Assembly (NCBI RefSeq): GCF_013375035.1
Contig: NZ_CP056032.1
Span: 3,514,001-3,578,000 of the forward strand
Origin: Spirosoma sp. KUDC1026
Lineage (GTDB): Bacteria > Bacteroidota > Bacteroidia > Cytophagales > Spirosomataceae
Direction of reading: 5' to 3'
Length of the DNA stretch: 64,000 bases
Shown here: positions 8,910 through 17,924 of the stretch, piece after piece
How positions within the stretch are numbered: position 1 is the stretch's first letter
How the letters are laid out: every line of letters starts with the position of its first letter
Notes under the pieces: model-generated
Told to the model about the DNA's origin: nothing
Database searches by the model: none
What the model saw: the letters and a program-made list of their open reading frames with translations, nothing else
Program-made: the position numbers and the translations under genes

Positions 8910-11396
8910 ATGACCGGCGATCCGACGCCCTTTACTCCAGACGACACGACTGCCGAAAATAAACGGCTGGCCTTTGCCCTGCAGGCGGCTGGGGTGGGTA
9001 CCTGGGATTTGGATATTACGAATCAGCAGGTCTGGTGGGACGACTGTTGCAAACGCTTATATGGATTTGATCAGGCGGATGTGGTTCCTTATCAGCAGGT
9101 GCTTCACTACATGCACCCTGATGACCAGGTGCGGGTAAACACTGCAATCCAGTGGGCGCTCAATTCAGAATCGGACGGGCAGTATGATATCCACTTCCGC
9201 ATTCATCGGGTCGATAATGGCCTGCTGCGCTGGCTACACTGCCAGGGTAAAGCCTATTTTAATGCCGATCGCATGGCCTACCGCTTTTCGGGTATTGCTC
9301 AGGATGCGACCCAGCAGAAACTGGCTGAATCGGCGCGGCAACTGGTGGGGCAACGCTTTCAGGCCGCTTTTGAGAAGGCGGCTCTGGGCATCGTCATTGC
9401 CACCCCGGACGGTCAGATACTTCTGGTTAATGAAGCCTATAGTCAATTGACGGGTTATTCCGTCGAGGAGTTGTACCGGCAGAACTACAAACAATTTACC
9501 CATCCTGACGACCTGCCCGCCAATGAACGCCTGATTGACCAGTTGGGCCGGGGCGAGATTCCGTTTGTCGACTTTGAAAAGCGCTATATCCGTAAAGATG
9601 GGTCGATCTGCTGGGTGCGGGTCAATATCTCTCAACTGGTCAACCAGGAGCACCAGATTGATGGCCTGATTGCCATATTTCAGGATATTAATGCTGAGGT
9701 AGCCACCCGGCAGCAGGCCGTCCGGAGCGAGCAACAATTGCGGGCCATGATCAACGAACAGGAGGTGGTCCAGCAACAATTGACGGAAAGTGAAACCCGC
9801 TTCCGCTCCCTGGTTGAGGAGTCTCCGGTAGCCATGCTGGTTTGCATAGGCCCTGACATGCTGCTGACACAGGCCAATGAAAAAATGCTGGCCCTTTTTG
9901 GCCGTGACCAGACTATTATTGGCCGGCCCATCATGGAAGCCATTCCTGAACTGCTCGCTACTCCGCTGCTGGGGCAATACCGGCACGTAGTAGCCACCGG
10001 CGAAACGCACACCGAATTGGGCGCTCAGATACTTCTTATGAAAGAGGGTCAACCCTACATCGGCTACTATGATTACATTTACAAGGCCCTGCGGGACAGG
10101 AGCGGAGCCATAGAGGGAGTTATTTGCACCGCCGTCGAGGTAACAGAGCAGGTTATGGCCCATCAACGCATTGAAGAAAGCGAAGCGACCCTCCTTAATG
10201 CCATTGAGCTGGCCGAATTGGGAACCTGGAAAATAAACGTTGCCACGGGTGAAATAATCTACTCCGAACAACTGCAAACCTGGCTGGGCGTTACCGGTGC
10301 CGTGCTGGGTGGACAGGCTTCGCCCCGGGTTCATCCCAAAGACCGTCAGCGCATCAGTCTGGCCATTGAAAAGGCATTGGAGAAAGGCGGCACGGGGCGA
10401 TATGACGAGACCTACATCATCACAAACGCGGTTACCGGGCAGGAGCGGGTTATTCATGCCAACGGCCAGACCTTATTTGATGCCGGGGGGAATCCCTTGT
10501 TTCTGGCGGGCACGGCTCAGGATGTAACCCTCCAGCTTGAACTCCAGCTGGCGCTGGAACAGCAGGTGCAGCAGCGCACGGAAGAACTGACCGCCAGCAA
10601 CAACGAACTGGAGGCAGCGAATCAGGAGTACGCTGAGTTGACGACTAAATTGCAGGAATCGAACGGGTTGCTGCGTCGTTCCAACGAAAATCTGCAACAG
10701 TTTGCCTACGTAGCCAGCCACGATTTGCAGGAACCCCTGCGTAAGATTCAACAGTTCGGTGACCTCCTGAAAACGCGCTATGCTGACTCCACGGGCGATG
10801 AAGGGGTCTATCTGGATCGGATGCAGTCGGCGGCCAGCCGGATGTCAACGCTCATTAAAGACTTGCTGAATTTCTCCCGCATTTCGACCCAGCGGGACAC
10901 GAGCGCCCCCGTTTCGCTTCAGACGATCGTGGAAAACGTGCTTACTACGTTAGAGTTTACGATTCGGGAAACCGGCGCCCGCATACAGGTTGGAGCCCTC
11001 CCCACCTTGTCCGGTGATGCCTCCCAATTAGGGCAGCTGTTTCAGAACCTGCTGAGTAACGCGCTGAAATTTCGCCGGGCCGACACGGTGCCCATCATTC
11101 TTATCCAGGCTCATCGCGTGGACGCCGGGGACTTACCCGCTTCGGTGCAATTAAGTCGAGTGGTTCCGCAGTATTACCACATCCAGGTAGCCGACAACGG
11201 AGTTGGCTTTGACGAAAAATACCTGGACCGAATCTTTCAGGTCTTTCAACGGCTGCACGGTAAGAGCGAATTTATCGGAACGGGCATTGGTCTGGCCATC
11301 TGCGAAAAAGTGGTGACCAACCACGGCGGAGCCATTACCGCCAGCAGCCAGCCGGGTCAGGGAGCAACCTTCGACGTGTACCTGCCGACTGACTAA
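8910..11396 (+). CDS. multi-PAS sensor histidine kinase
   Basis: An 828-aa soluble kinase. PAS domains lie at about 20-130 (GVGTWDLD...MHPDDQ), 150-270 (ALGIVIATPDGQILLVNEAY...HPDD), 300-420 and 430-550 (ELGTWKIN). A coiled coil (about 550-595) leads to HisKA with phospho-His in 'YVASHDLQEPLRKIQQF' and HATPase_c (LFQNLLSNALKF, VADNGVGFDE, GTGIGLAI) ending at the C-terminus. There is no membrane segment, so it senses a cytoplasmic signal. I chose ATG 8910, because the longer frame begins with TTG at 8859. No receiver is encoded directly beside it. It is transcribed divergently from the cheB operon, so the two may share control (inference). Confidence 0.92.
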   Translation: MTGDPTPFTPDDTTAENKRLAFALQAAGVGTWDLDITNQQVWWDDCCKRLYGFDQADVVPYQQVLHYMHPDDQVRVNTAIQWALNSESDGQYDIHFRIHRVDNGLLRWLHCQGKAYFNADRMAYRFSGIAQDATQQKLAESARQLVGQRFQAAFEKAALGIVIATPDGQILLVNEAYSQLTGYSVEELYRQNYKQFTHPDDLPANERLIDQLGRGEIPFVDFEKRYIRKDGSICWVRVNISQLVNQEHQIDGLIAIFQDINAEVATRQQAVRSEQQLRAMINEQEVVQQQLTESETRFRSLVEESPVAMLVCIGPDMLLTQANEKMLALFGRDQTIIGRPIMEAIPELLATPLLGQYRHVVATGETHTELGAQILLMKEGQPYIGYYDYIYKALRDRSGAIEGVICTAVEVTEQVMAHQRIEESEATLLNAIELAELGTWKINVATGEIIYSEQLQTWLGVTGAVLGGQASPRVHPKDRQRISLAIEKALEKGGTGRYDETYIITNAVTGQERVIHANGQTLFDAGGNPLFLAGTAQDVTLQLELQLALEQQVQQRTEELTASNNELEAANQEYAELTTKLQESNGLLRRSNENLQQFAYVASHDLQEPLRKIQQFGDLLKTRYADSTGDEGVYLDRMQSAASRMSTLIKDLLNFSRISTQRDTSAPVSLQTIVENVLTTLEFTIRETGARIQVGALPTLSGDASQLGQLFQNLLSNALKFRRADTVPIILIQAHRVDAGDLPASVQLSRVVPQYYHIQVADNGVGFDEKYLDRIFQVFQRLHGKSEFIGTGIGLAICEKVVTNHGGAITASSQPGQGATFDVYLPTD

Positions 11397-11488
11397 TTCA
11401 GTAAATGATACTACACGTCCTACTGGACACGCGTAAACTCACTACGCTAAAGTGCTACTAAAACCGGTAGTAAGTTACGGATAATATG

Positions 11489-11518
11489 ACCACCATCATG
11501 TTTCTGGCTGATGGTGGT
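11489..11518. terminator. hairpin after the PAS kinase
   Basis: A perfect 10-bp inverted repeat, ACCACCATCA and TGATGGTGGT, with a 10-nt loop, about 90 bp downstream of the kinase stop. No long T-run follows, so it is a terminator-like hairpin rather than a classic intrinsic terminator. Confidence 0.45.
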
Positions 11519-11591
11519 TAGTAGCTGTCGAATCGAAGTCATAGGTCAGGGGATGTACCATGGATAGCTTTGCTATATCTGGTCAACTGCT

Positions 11592-11879
11592 ATGAAATTC
11601 AAGATACTGCCCTCTCCTTCCAAACAGCCCCTGAGCAACTTTACAGACTTCTACGATACGTATGCCCCGACTCTTTGGGGACTTATTTTACTCGCTAACC
11701 TGCCTCCATCTGAGTCCGAAACCATTTTAGCAAATACCCTTCTCAAGGCCTGGGAACAGATTCAGCAACCTGATTCCATCGACAACTATTGTTTGGCGAA
11801 TATCCTGCGGATCGCCTATATCGAAGGCTTGCCCATAAGTCCGGCCCTGGCAACGGCTATCCGGTCGGGCACCGGTTGA
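11592..11879 (+). CDS. small protein resembling sigma-70 region 2, no region 4
   Basis: A 95-aa protein. Residues about 17-55 (FTDFYDTYAPTLWGLI, then ESETILANTLLKAWEQI) follow the pattern of ECF sigma-factor region 2 (F-x-x-Y-Y-A-L-GL ... EA-D-LQ-TFLKAW). The DNA-binding region 4 is missing and the protein ends about 40 residues later. It could be a degenerate sigma relic or a small protein using the region-2 fold to bind RNA polymerase. It sits 200 bp upstream of the envelope/stress gene block. The resemblance is by eye only. Confidence 0.5.
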   Translation: MKFKILPSPSKQPLSNFTDFYDTYAPTLWGLILLANLPPSESETILANTLLKAWEQIQQPDSIDNYCLANILRIAYIEGLPISPALATAIRSGTG

Positions 11880-11966
11880 TTGACCCAACTATATATCAGT
11901 TGTTCAACTGTGAACCATCAGGTCCGGTAATGATGGTGGTCATAGGTAGCAGGAAGTTGTCAAGCC

Positions 11967-11974
11967 TACTTTTG
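11967..11974 (+). promoter_or_regulatory. predicted -7 element upstream of DUF937/OmpA gene
   Basis: A perfect TAnnTTTG box (TACTTTTG), about 105 bp upstream of the DUF937/OmpA start. No good -33 TTG lies at the expected spacing, so the call rests on the -7 box alone. Confidence 0.35.
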
Positions 11975-12079
11975 CTTGCTACAACGGCCCCGATTAGTCA
12001 TGGTCAACCATGGCGCTATGCAGTTGCCGAATCGGTTCGTAATACGCCGAAGCATAAGCTCAACACCCTATAAATACGT

Positions 12080-13795
12080 ATGGCAACGACAACCCCACTG
12101 GACCATCTACGGTCTGTTTTTAACCCGTCAGCGGTTAATGACCTGGCCCGCAGTCTGAATGAAAATAAGGCAAGTACCCAGAAAGCAATCGACGGATTGC
12201 TGCCCACCGTCACGGCGGGGGTTATGAACCGGGTAACAGACAGAGAGGGGTCTACAACATTGTACCAGCTACTGACGAATACGCCTTTTGCCACCGAACC
12301 AACCATTGGGGAACTGGTGGATACCAGCAGCGAGCGTCAGAAAGCCGCCGAATCGGGTAACGACCTACTCAGGAAATTATACGATCAGCGGGTTCACCAG
12401 GTCGCTCAGGAAACAAGCCGGTACAGTGGCGTGAGTCTGGGGTCGGCTACTACCCTGACCGGGCTGGTTGCTTCGGTGCTGATGGGCTTTTTGCACCGAC
12501 AGGTCGTAAGCAACAATATGACCGAAGCGCAACTGGCCGCCATGCTCAACAGCGGAGTCGATGCTACCCGGTCGGTCACGCCGGTTGTGTTTGGCCTCCC
12601 ACTGGCCTGGTTTATTGGTACGGCTTATACGGCCCCCACACCAGCGGTTCCCGTTCGGGAGGATGCCGCCCCGAGCGGTGGATTACTGTGGTGGCAGTGG
12701 CTGCTGATTGCCCTCGGCCTGATTCTGCTGATTTTGTTGTTGCTACGCGCCTGTGGCCCGGATAAAACCACTGCTGACCAGGCCGACCAGCCGGTGTTGG
12801 TGGCGCCTACTGATACCTTAGCCAGCGATCTGGACGGTAACGGGGCGGATTCGGGCCTGGCTGCCGTACCCGACGTAAAAGTGGGCGTTGATCTGCCGGG
12901 CGGACGAAAAGTAAACGTGGCCGAACGTTCCTTCAATTACGCCCTGATTCAGTATCTGGCTGCCAAAGACGGCCAGTACCCAAGGGTATTTGCGTTCGAT
13001 AACCTGACGTTTGAACCCGGTTCGGCCCGCATCACGGCCGAGTCCCGGCCCAACGTAAACGACCTCATCCAGATCATGCAGGCCTATCCCTCGCTCCGTA
13101 TCCGCGTAGAAGGCAACACGGATAACACCGGTACCGACGCCCAGAATGACGCCCTGTCCGGCGAGCGGGCTGAAGCGGTCAAACAGGCCCTGGTGGCCGG
13201 CGGTATCGAGCCGGTTCGCGTAGCTACGCGGGAGCGGGGTGATAACATGCCGGTAGCCACCAATAAAACGGAGGCCGGGCGCGAACAAAACCGCCGGATC
13301 GACGTGGTCGTTCTAAGTGTGGACGTTCCTGCTGCCGGGCCAAAAGTGCGCGTGGCGGTTGATGCACCCGGTGGACGTAAGCTCCTGCTGACTGATAAAG
13401 CCTTTACGTATCAGCTGGCCCGGTATCTGGCCACCAAAGGCAGCCGGCCTAACAAATCGTTTCTCTTCGACGAACTCCGATTCGAAACCAACACCGCCCG
13501 GATTACCCCGGATGCCCAGGCCGAAGTCAACGACCTGGCCCAGATTATGAAAACGTACCCAACGCTGCACATCCGCATCGTCGGCTATACCGATAGCGTC
13601 GGTCCTGAATCGATCAATAAACCCCTTTCGGCCGCCCGGGCTACCTTCGTCAAAGACGCGCTGGTTAAGGAAGGCATCAGCGCCGACCGGATTACAACCA
13701 GTAATGAGGGGCAGGATGAACCCATTGCGACTAATCAGACAGCCAAAGGACGGCAGCGAAACCGGCGCGTCGAGATCGTTGTGACCCAGTTGTAA
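12080..13795 (+). CDS. DUF937 - TM - double OmpA-domain envelope protein
   Basis: A 571-aa protein. It has an N-terminal DUF937-like domain (about 5-190), then one transmembrane helix at about 208-230 (WLLIALGLILLILLLL), then two consecutive OmpA-like peptidoglycan-binding domains (about 285-415 and 425-571). Each OmpA copy has the 'TD..G' and 'LS..RA..V' signatures and ends in NRR(I/V)(D/E). The copies align along their length, so they look like an internal duplication. The predicted topology puts DUF937 in the cytoplasm and both OmpA domains in the periplasm, tethering membrane to cell wall. It heads the envelope/stress block. Confidence 0.87.
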   Translation: MATTTPLDHLRSVFNPSAVNDLARSLNENKASTQKAIDGLLPTVTAGVMNRVTDREGSTTLYQLLTNTPFATEPTIGELVDTSSERQKAAESGNDLLRKLYDQRVHQVAQETSRYSGVSLGSATTLTGLVASVLMGFLHRQVVSNNMTEAQLAAMLNSGVDATRSVTPVVFGLPLAWFIGTAYTAPTPAVPVREDAAPSGGLLWWQWLLIALGLILLILLLLRACGPDKTTADQADQPVLVAPTDTLASDLDGNGADSGLAAVPDVKVGVDLPGGRKVNVAERSFNYALIQYLAAKDGQYPRVFAFDNLTFEPGSARITAESRPNVNDLIQIMQAYPSLRIRVEGNTDNTGTDAQNDALSGERAEAVKQALVAGGIEPVRVATRERGDNMPVATNKTEAGREQNRRIDVVVLSVDVPAAGPKVRVAVDAPGGRKLLLTDKAFTYQLARYLATKGSRPNKSFLFDELRFETNTARITPDAQAEVNDLAQIMKTYPTLHIRIVGYTDSVGPESINKPLSAARATFVKDALVKEGISADRITTSNEGQDEPIATNQTAKGRQRNRRVEIVVTQL

Positions 13796-13800
13796 AAACC

Positions 13801-13833
13801 GCCGTTCCGGTTTTTCATCAGAACCGGAACGGC
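13801..13833. terminator. hairpin after DUF937/OmpA gene
   Basis: A perfect 12-bp stem (GCCGTTCCGGTT with AACCGGAACGGC) and a 9-nt loop, starting 5 bp after the stop codon. There is no T-run on the plus strand. On the minus strand the hairpin is followed by TTTTTACA, so it may work in either direction. Confidence 0.5.
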
Positions 13834-14325
13834 CATACAGCCTGTAAACGGGCACCAACTGATTTTTGGGGCCTTTCCCATGGCTGCTCCGTATAACCTG
13901 GCGGCAACGAGCTGTTTCGCTGGCTAACATCAGCATTGATAAACGTACCGATGCTGCCCGGTGAGTAGTCGCTACGACGCAGCCGGTTTAAAAACAGGTG
14001 CTGACCTTACATCCATCATAGCGTATAGTGATAACGCTCATAGGGTGGTTAATTTAGGGAAATTAGTTTTGCCACGGCTTCACCATCATTCAGAAGATAA
14101 ATGCTCATCGGCATTCTATCTCACTCACAGGATTTACCTACGCGTTCCTGACCACCAGCCAGCAGGGGTTTCACTACCTTAAATGATTTGACGCATAACC
14201 GTATGCGCCCATACCGGTTGCTTTCTGATTTACTCAATACGCTATGAAAGCCTAATTACTGCGTAAAGGCCAATGGCAGGATGGCCTGGTTTTTCTGCCT
14301 TACTCAACTGAATAATCAATACGTT
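13834..14325. other. intergenic region
   Basis: About 490 bp without a convincing gene. A 73-codon frame at 13961-14182 has no recognisable features. A perfect TAnnTTTG box (TAGTTTTG, 14064-14071) could be a promoter for the membrane protein at 14326, but it has no -33 partner and would give a leader of about 250 nt. Confidence 0.4.
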
Positions 14326-15363
14326 ATGGAAAGAGCAGTAGTATACCCCGACAGCCCGACCCGGACGGGTTTTATGAAACGAATTTCCTGGAGCGCCGTT
14401 TTCGCCGGTGTGCTGGTAGCCATTGTGACCCAAATTCTCCTGACCCTGCTGGGCCTGGGCATCGGCCTGGGCACGATCGACCCCGTTGAAGAGCGCGACC
14501 CGATGGCGGGTTTGGGCATCGGTAGCGCCATCTGGTACATTGTCAGCAGTTTACTTTCGCTGTTTATCGGCGGCTGGGTGGCCGGTCGGCTGGCCAGTAC
14601 ACCCCGCTCGTTCGACGGTATGATTCACGGCGTACTGACCTGGTGCCTGGTGACACTACTGACCATTTATTTCTTAACTACGACGCTGGGCAGCATCATT
14701 GGCGGAGTTGGGCGACTGGTGGGCGGCATCGTCAGGACGGCCGGATCGGGGATTGCCGCTGTCGCTCCCGGTATCGGTAACGCCGTTCAGGACCAGCTTC
14801 AGGCGAACGGAATCGATCTGGATGATATGAATCTGACGGACCTGAAAAACGAGGTCAACACCATGCTGCGTCAGACGGGCGATCCGGCTCTGACTCCCAA
14901 CGCGCTGGAGCGTAAGGCGAATCAGGCAGTCGATCAGGCCGGCAATGCCGCTGACGATGCCGCAGCCAATCCACAGGCCGCCGACGACATTGCCGGCAAC
15001 TTTTTCAGCCGACTCTTCAAGCAGGGGCAGGCAACAGTCAATCAGGTTGATCGGGAGGACGCTGTCAATGTCGTGATGAAGCGGACTGGTAAAAGCCGGG
15101 CCGAATCAGAACAGATTGTCGACAACTGGATCAATACGTACCAGAAGGCAGCCGCACAGTTCAGTCAAACCACAGCCGAAGCGGGTAACAAGGCCCGTCA
15201 CATTGCCGACGATGCCGCGTCTGCCGCGTCGAAAGCAGCGATATACGGCTTTTTCGGGCTGTTGATTGGCGTAGTCGCGTCGGGCTTTGGTGCCAAACTG
15301 GGCACCGATTCCAAAGACGACTACAATGCGTACGACCGTCCGGTTCAGGAAACGGTACGATAG
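14326..15363 (+). CDS. integral membrane protein with soluble helical insert
   Basis: A 345-aa protein with several hydrophobic segments in the first 150 residues (SWSAVFAGVLVAIVTQILLT; IWYIVSSLLSLFIGGWVAG; VLTWCLVTLLTIYFLTTTLG). A long hydrophilic Ala/Asp-rich helical region follows, then a last membrane segment near the C-terminus (AAIYGFFGLLIGVVASGFGA). The Gly-rich paired helices resemble TIGR04086/YrzE-type membrane proteins, but I cannot assign a function. ATG 14326 is chosen because it fits the 'MERAVVYP' N-terminus; an upstream in-frame ATG at 14281 would add 15 atypical residues. Its position between OmpA and YsnF proteins suggests an envelope-stress role. Confidence 0.75.
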   Translation: MERAVVYPDSPTRTGFMKRISWSAVFAGVLVAIVTQILLTLLGLGIGLGTIDPVEERDPMAGLGIGSAIWYIVSSLLSLFIGGWVAGRLASTPRSFDGMIHGVLTWCLVTLLTIYFLTTTLGSIIGGVGRLVGGIVRTAGSGIAAVAPGIGNAVQDQLQANGIDLDDMNLTDLKNEVNTMLRQTGDPALTPNALERKANQAVDQAGNAADDAAANPQAADDIAGNFFSRLFKQGQATVNQVDREDAVNVVMKRTGKSRAESEQIVDNWINTYQKAAAQFSQTTAEAGNKARHIADDAASAASKAAIYGFFGLLIGVVASGFGAKLGTDSKDDYNAYDRPVQETVR

Positions 15364-15546
15364 AAAAGCGGTTCGAAAAAGGGGGGCTTTCCAACTGGAT
15401 CAACCAAACCTGGTGGGAGAAGCTTGAGTCCTTCCCCGCCCTTTCCCTGACGCAGACACTCATTCAGGACATTTGGTTGGTTGATGTTATCCTGACACAT
15501 CCATATCCATGCTGTTGGGTCAACGCAGCCTGTTACCGATTATGCT

Positions 15547-16017
15547 ATGATTCCTCAGAAACCAACCAACGAACCGGGTAACGAAACGTTGAACGCTGCT
15601 GACCCGGCTATTCCATCACAGCGCAGCGAGGCCGCGTTTCTGACGATTCCACTGATCAGCGAACAGCTTCAGGTCGGCAAACAGGTCGTTGAAACGGGCC
15701 GCGTTACGCTCACCAAAACGGTTCAACAGCACGAGCAGGCCGTTCAGATTCCTCTGCTTCAGGAAGAGATAGTGGTCGAGCGCGTGATCGTCGATCAACT
15801 CGTCGATGCGGCTCCAGCAGTGCGGCAGGAAGGCGATACAACGATTTACCCGGTACTTAAAGAAGAGATTGTTGTGCTGAAACGACTGCGGCTGGTGGAA
15901 GAAATCCGGATTACCAGACGACAGTCTGAAATAACCGATACGCAAACGGTTTCGCTCCGGGAGGAAGCGATAACTATCGAGCGCACGGCGTTACCCTCAA
16001 CCGAACGTCCCGGGTGA
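15547..16017 (+). CDS. YsnF/AvaK-type DUF2382 stress protein, short form
   Basis: A 156-aa protein with two or three repeated beta-rich units of the DUF2382 (YsnF/AvaK) type: 'IPLISEQLQVGKQVVETGRVTL', 'QIPLLQEEIVVERVIVD', 'YPVLKEEIVVLKRLRLVEEI'. Proteins of this family are linked to general stress and desiccation in other bacteria; their biochemistry is unknown. It precedes a longer YsnF protein that has the same repeats plus a YflT-like N-terminal domain, with only 82 bp between them. The two are probably co-expressed. No signal peptide is visible. Confidence 0.85.
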   Translation: MIPQKPTNEPGNETLNAADPAIPSQRSEAAFLTIPLISEQLQVGKQVVETGRVTLTKTVQQHEQAVQIPLLQEEIVVERVIVDQLVDAAPAVRQEGDTTIYPVLKEEIVVLKRLRLVEEIRITRRQSEITDTQTVSLREEAITIERTALPSTERPG

Positions 16018-16047
16018 ACCGACGCCTTTACAGCGTCGGTTCACCCG
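16011..16047. terminator. perfect hairpin overlapping the stop codon of the short DUF2382 gene
   Basis: A 15-bp perfect stem (CGGGTGAACCGACGC with GCGTCGGTTCACCCG) and a 7-nt loop. The TGA stop (16015-16017) lies inside the left arm. No T-run follows. It may partly terminate, or protect the mRNA 3' end, and so set the ratio between the two DUF2382 genes. Confidence 0.5.
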
Positions 16048-16099
16048 TGGTTATACGTTACCCTAATTCATTTCTTACCCGTAAAAACAAATCTAAGTT

Positions 16100-16954
16100 A
16101 TGGCACTTACAGTCCTTGGCGTTTTTGATAACGCATCCGAAGCCCGGCAGGCCGTTGAAAACCTGGTCAATGCGGGTATTACACGCCAGAACATCGATCT
16201 ATCGCTCCGGTCAGATTCCTCGGCCGCCTATGGCGATACCACATCGAATCAATATACGACAACCCGTACCGACGACGATGATGATTCGGGTAGCAGTATT
16301 GGTAGTTTTTTCAGTTCGCTCTTCGACGATGACGACGACGCGAACCGATACGCCCGGGCCACTGAAAGCGGTTCGCTGGTGACGGTTCATGTTCAGACGG
16401 AAGATGAAGCTGAAAAAGCGGCCGATATCCTGGATGATGCCGGTGCCGTCAATGTCAATGAACGGCTACCCCTCTCTGACAGCCTGACCAACAAACCCAG
16501 TGCGTCGATGGGGGCCGCCTTCACCGATACGGATCAGCCAACGGGCGATCAGACCATCAAGGTTATCGAAGAAAATCTGGAGGTAGGCAAGCGTACCGTC
16601 GAAACGGGTGGTGTTCGGCTTCGCAGCCGGATTGTGGCTAAGCCCGTTGAAGAAAGCATCCGCCTGCGCGAAGAACGGGTCACCGTACAGCGCAATGCGG
16701 TCAACCGGCCGGCTACGGCTGCCGACCTGGATGCCTTTAAAGAAGGTCAGGTCGAGATGACTGAATACCAGGAAGTACCCGTGGTGTCGAAAACAGCAAC
16801 GGTCGTTGAGGAAATTTCGGTGGGTAAGGATGTGACCGAGCACGACGAAGTAGTTCGGGATACGGTCCGTAAAACGGAGGTAGATATTGACGACATGACC
16901 GATTCAAAGAAGCCCCTGAGCGACGGCGATGAGGTGACCTATTCAACGAAATAA
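16100..16954 (+). CDS. YflT-like plus DUF2382 (YsnF) general stress protein
   Basis: A 284-aa protein. Residues 1-40 (MALTVLGVFDNASEARQAVE...AGITRQNIDLSL) match the 'general stress protein 17M/YflT' type ferredoxin-like domain. An Asp-rich acidic loop (about 55-85) follows. The C-terminal half (about 150-260) carries DUF2382 repeats: 'IKVIEENLEVGKRTVETGGVRL', 'PVEESIRLREERVTVQRN', 'VVEEISVGKDVTEHDEVVRDTVRKTEV'. It was probably co-transcribed with the shorter DUF2382 gene upstream. An IS3 element has inserted 62 bp downstream of its stop without touching the coding sequence. Confidence 0.88.
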   Translation: MALTVLGVFDNASEARQAVENLVNAGITRQNIDLSLRSDSSAAYGDTTSNQYTTTRTDDDDDSGSSIGSFFSSLFDDDDDANRYARATESGSLVTVHVQTEDEAEKAADILDDAGAVNVNERLPLSDSLTNKPSASMGAAFTDTDQPTGDQTIKVIEENLEVGKRTVETGGVRLRSRIVAKPVEESIRLREERVTVQRNAVNRPATAADLDAFKEGQVEMTEYQEVPVVSKTATVVEEISVGKDVTEHDEVVRDTVRKTEVDIDDMTDSKKPLSDGDEVTYSTK

Positions 16955-16970
16955 TCGTAGACCTTTAACG

Positions 16971-17000
16971 ATTGGAACGGCTGGAAACGGTCGTTCCAAT
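16971..17000. terminator. hairpin after the YsnF gene
   Basis: A 9-bp stem (ATTGGAACG with CGTTCCAAT) extended by wobble pairs, starting 16 bp after the stop codon and just left of the IS3 element. It is followed by a moderately T-rich stretch. Confidence 0.45.
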
Positions 17001-17031
17001 AGCTGTATCCTGATTTTGTCTTAGCCCCCTA

Positions 17032-17919
17032 TTAGCTGGACAAATTTTCTGAAAAGGTTGTGTCGTAAATTACCTGTGCTTCCTCCCATTTCTGCTGAGG
17101 TGTTACAAAACCAATCGAACGATGAAGACGGTGATTGTTGTAATGGAAAAAATAACGCCCTAACATTTCTTTGGCCTCATAATAGCTGTCAAATACATTG
17201 CGCTCGATCACATCATGTTCTAGAATGCTGTGAAAAGCTTCAATGTACGAGTTCTCTTCAGGGGTGGCCACATGAGTGAATTCCTGCTTGATTTCGGAGC
17301 TTTTCAAAAAGTTACGTACCGAGTGAGCAATGAATTGACTGCCATTATCATTGCGCAAAATGACGCCCTTCAGTTCATGATTCCGGTTGATTCGTCGAAA
17401 AAGATTGATTAAGTCGATTTGACGAATACTGCCTTGGAATAGCCAATCCAGAATTTTGCGGCTATACACATCAATGACGCTCAACAGATAGTAATTCCGC
17501 CGTTCCCCTTCTACCCAGACGTATTTGATATCCCAGCACAGGTATTCCAAGGGCTTGGTCGCTTCGATTCGTCTGAATTTAACAAATTCCCGCTTGCCCA
17601 TCGGTCGGATCACTTTGCCCAGAAGTAAATTATGCTCTTGCATGAGTCGATACACCTTTTTCTTATTGATTAAGTATTCTTTTTTCAACTCGTGGGTGAT
17701 GTATTCGTAGCCAAGGGCATTGAACTCAACATCCAGCAGTTGCCGAATACTGACCACGACCAGTTGGTTGTCTACCCACGATCCATCCCGTTTCATGGTT
17801 ACCTGGCTGGGGCGTGCTCCAGGTCTACCTGATTGTGGTTGGTAGTAAAACACGCTCCGAGGTACACTAAGCCACTGGCATAACAGGGTACGACTTACTT
17901 GATTTTCAAACTGTTTCAT
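17032..17919 (-). CDS. IS3-family transposase OrfB (DDE integrase)
   Basis: A 295-aa catalytic part of the transposase. An HTH_21-like N-terminal region is followed by an rve/integrase core. The DDE residues fall in 'CWDIKYVW' (D), 'ILRNDNGSQFIAHS' (D) and 'PEENSYIEAFHSILEHDVI' (E). It is normally made as an OrfAB fusion by a -1 frameshift. In the -1 frame, orfA continues as NSYSLQEKLAL into this frame without a stop. The orfB stop codon lies just inside the left terminal repeat. It appears intact. Confidence 0.93.
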   Translation of the reverse strand: MKQFENQVSRTLLCQWLSVPRSVFYYQPQSGRPGARPSQVTMKRDGSWVDNQLVVVSIRQLLDVEFNALGYEYITHELKKEYLINKKKVYRLMQEHNLLLGKVIRPMGKREFVKFRRIEATKPLEYLCWDIKYVWVEGERRNYYLLSVIDVYSRKILDWLFQGSIRQIDLINLFRRINRNHELKGVILRNDNGSQFIAHSVRNFLKSSEIKQEFTHVATPEENSYIEAFHSILEHDVIERNVFDSYYEAKEMLGRYFFHYNNHRLHRSIGFVTPQQKWEEAQVIYDTTFSENLSS

Positions 17920-17924
17920 GAGTG

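Noticed and set aside
9234-10457. 407-codon open frame antisense to the PAS kinase
   Set aside because: It lies entirely inside a well-supported kinase gene on the other strand and its translation has no domain or plausible composition; a GC-rich codon shadow.
13961-14182. 73-codon open frame between OmpA and membrane-protein genes
   Set aside because: No family resemblance or regular secondary-structure pattern; the -7-like box at 14064 lies inside it.
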